Below are positions 6,671 through 7,907 of a stretch of 7,907 bases of DNA, in pieces. The DNA is from an uncultured Porphyromonadaceae bacterium (GTDB lineage: Bacteria; Bacteroidota; Bacteroidia; Bacteroidales; Muribaculaceae), in the NCBI GenBank assembly GCA_900540625.1, contig UQGP01000063.1, positions 1-7,907 of the forward strand, read 5' to 3'. The position numbers and the translations under genes are program-made. The stretch's first letter is position 1. The number at the start of each line of letters is the position of its first letter. The notes under the pieces were generated by a model. The model searched no databases. It saw only the letters and a list, made by a program, of their open reading frames with translations, and was not told the origin of the DNA.

Positions 6671-6825
6671 TCAGGAATGCGCCTGACGGTGTCTACATCT
6701 GATTGCTAAACAGCATTATGCCGTAATCCGAATCGAGAGGGTTTGTGTGCGAACTCGTCTCAGGCATGACCTTCCACTCGCCTGCGAATAGCCGAAAATG
6801 CTTGGGCTATAGGTGCATTATTCTG

Positions 6826-7764
6826 TCACTGGGGCTTGCGGTATTTACCCTGATCTGCGTCTTCGAGTATGCTGAGGTATGAAGCATAACGCGACTGAGC
6901 TATACGGCTGTCTTCCACGGCTTCGAGTACGGCACATCCCGGCTCGTGAGTGTGGGTGCAATTGGCAAAACGACAGTCGCGCGACAGAGCAAACATCTCG
7001 GGGAAATAATGAGACACTTCCTCTTTGGACATATCTATGGTGCCGAAGCCGCGCACTCCCGGAGTGTCAATGATGGCACCACCTCCCGGAAGGTCGTACA
7101 TCTCGCTGAAAGTGGTGGTATGCATTCCTGTATCATGTGCATCTGATATGGCAGCAGTTCTGGCATCCACACCCGGCACCAAAACGTTGAGTAGCGTGGT
7201 CTTGCCCACGCCGCTATTGCCGGCAAACAGCGCGGTCTTGCCTCGCAGATATTCGCGTAGGGTGTCTATGCCGTCGCCGCATGCGGCACTGCAGTGCAAC
7301 ACCTTGTAGCCTATACTCCTATACAGATAAGTGATGGCATCGAGATATTCGGACCATTCGTCATTCAGGAGGTCTGTTTTATTGAACACGAGCGCCGCCG
7401 TGACGCCATACGCTTCGGCCGTAGCCAAAAAGCGGTCGATGAAAGTTGTGGATGTGGTCGGATGCACCACCGTGGCCACAAGCACCGCGGTGTCGATATT
7501 GGCCGCTATGATATGGGATTCCTTACTCAGATTGCTGGCACGACGTATGATGTAATTGCGCCGCGGCGACACCTTGGTGATATAGTATGTATCGGCACCG
7601 CCCTCGACAAAATCGACGGTGACGCTGTCACCCACGGCCACCGGATTGGTGGTGCGTATACCCTTGAGTCGAAAATTGCCTTTGACCTTGCACGACACTT
7701 CGTTGCCGTCTTCCAGACGGACGACATAACTATTCCCGGTGTTGCGTATCACTATGCCTTGCAT
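6826..7764 (-). CDS. rsgA: Small ribosomal subunit biogenesis GTPase RsgA
   Basis: A 312-residue circularly permuted GTPase that checks late 30S maturation and releases RbfA. After an N-terminal OB fold (about 1-65), the G motifs come in permuted order: NKTD (G4) at 128-131, SAACG (G5) at 159-163, GNSGVGKTT (G1, P-loop) at 182-190, TTT (G2) near 216-218, and DTPG (G3) at 233-236. A zinc site follows in CRFANCTHTHEPGC: Cys264, Cys269, His271, Cys277. The start at ATG 7764 gives MQGIVIRNTG, the usual family beginning. The in-frame ATG at 7839 would add 25 residues and lies upstream of the predicted transcription start. The gene converges on the ATP-grasp-like gene across a 155-bp gap. It looks complete and unremarkable. 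Confidence 0.95.
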   Translation of the reverse strand: MQGIVIRNTGNSYVVRLEDGNEVSCKVKGNFRLKGIRTTNPVAVGDSVTVDFVEGGADTYYITKVSPRRNYIIRRASNLSKESHIIAANIDTAVLVATVVHPTTSTTFIDRFLATAEAYGVTAALVFNKTDLLNDEWSEYLDAITYLYRSIGYKVLHCSAACGDGIDTLREYLRGKTALFAGNSGVGKTTLLNVLVPGVDARTAAISDAHDTGMHTTTFSEMYDLPGGGAIIDTPGVRGFGTIDMSKEEVSHYFPEMFALSRDCRFANCTHTHEPGCAVLEAVEDSRIAQSRYASYLSILEDADQGKYRKPQ

Positions 7765-7812
7765 TGTATAATTCTGGGTGCTTGCTATTGTTTGTGCGCT
7801 TCTTTGATTGTG

Positions 7813-7840
7813 TAAAGTTACGACTTTTTTTGCGGACAAA
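7813..7840 (-). promoter_or_regulatory. Putative promoter for rsgA
   Basis: On the minus strand TAACTTTA at 7820-7813 matches TAnnTTTG in all but the last base. TTTG at 7840-7837 could be the -33 element, but the 16-base spacer is shorter than the usual 19-21. Transcription would start near 7806, leaving a leader of about 40 bases before ATG 7764. This placement argues against the longer start at 7839, which overlaps the -33 element. Confidence 0.4.
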
Positions 7841-7907
7841 ACGCCTCCGCGGGCAATATTGTCCTAAATAAAATCGAAAAAAAGAAAAAGGAAGTAGTCA
7901 CTAAGGC

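Noticed and set aside
6671..6825. Hairpins between the convergent genes: TCAGG/CCTGA (6671-6686) and ATAGCC/GGCTAT (6788-6810)
   Set aside because: The stems are only 5-6 bp and no T-run follows on either strand, so I cannot call either a terminator. The rest of this 155-bp gap shows no gene or promoter.
7765..7839. 25-residue N-terminal extension of RsgA from ATG 7839
   Set aside because: It is not part of the family's usual N-terminus and overlaps the predicted promoter; ATG 7764 fits better.

Overview
The window looks like chromosomal DNA of a member of the Bacteroidetes, most likely order Bacteroidales. The evidence is the protein families (a Bacteroidales-type NDH-2, MutL, class I ManA and RsgA), the near absence of Shine-Dalgarno sequences, and promoter-like TAnnTTTG boxes (the Bacteroidetes -7 element) ahead of several genes. 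I cannot name a genus from the sequence alone.

Layout, left to right. (1) 1-55: an inverted-repeat hairpin whose outer arm reads like the terminal repeat of an IS3-family (IS150-like) insertion sequence. The element's body, if present, lies outside the window. (2) 197-1564 (+): ndh, type II NADH:quinone oxidoreductase, behind a TATCTTTG box. (3) 1577-1650: a long hairpin, probably a bidirectional terminator, between ndh and the converging gene to its right. (4) 1621-2358 (-): an AT-richer, probably acquired gene for a helix-turn-helix protein with a PD-(D/E)XK-like nuclease domain. It is split by one in-frame TAG that sits where a tryptophan codon would be expected. (5) 2454-4358 (-): mutL, with an intact ATPase half but a C-terminal half that lacks most residues of the usual endonuclease motif. 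(6) 4359-4441: a short divergent promoter region with two mirrored TACCTTTG boxes. (7) 4442-5428 (+): manA, mannose-6-phosphate isomerase. (8) 5474-6670 (+): a 398-residue conserved-type protein of unknown function with ATP-grasp-like motifs, 45 bp after manA and probably co-transcribed. (9) 6671-6825: a non-coding gap between convergent genes, with only weak hairpins. (10) 6826-7764 (-): rsgA, the ribosome-assembly GTPase, with its promoter-like box at 7813-7820. 7840-7907 is A-rich and shows no gene.

Most genes are unlinked housekeeping functions (respiration, mismatch repair, sugar-phosphate metabolism, ribosome maturation), and I see no joint pathway. The accessory signals are the IS-like end, the interrupted nuclease-like gene between ndh and mutL, the eroded endonuclease site of MutL, and the uncharacterised ATP-grasp-like protein. 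I found no convincing complete new multi-gene system.
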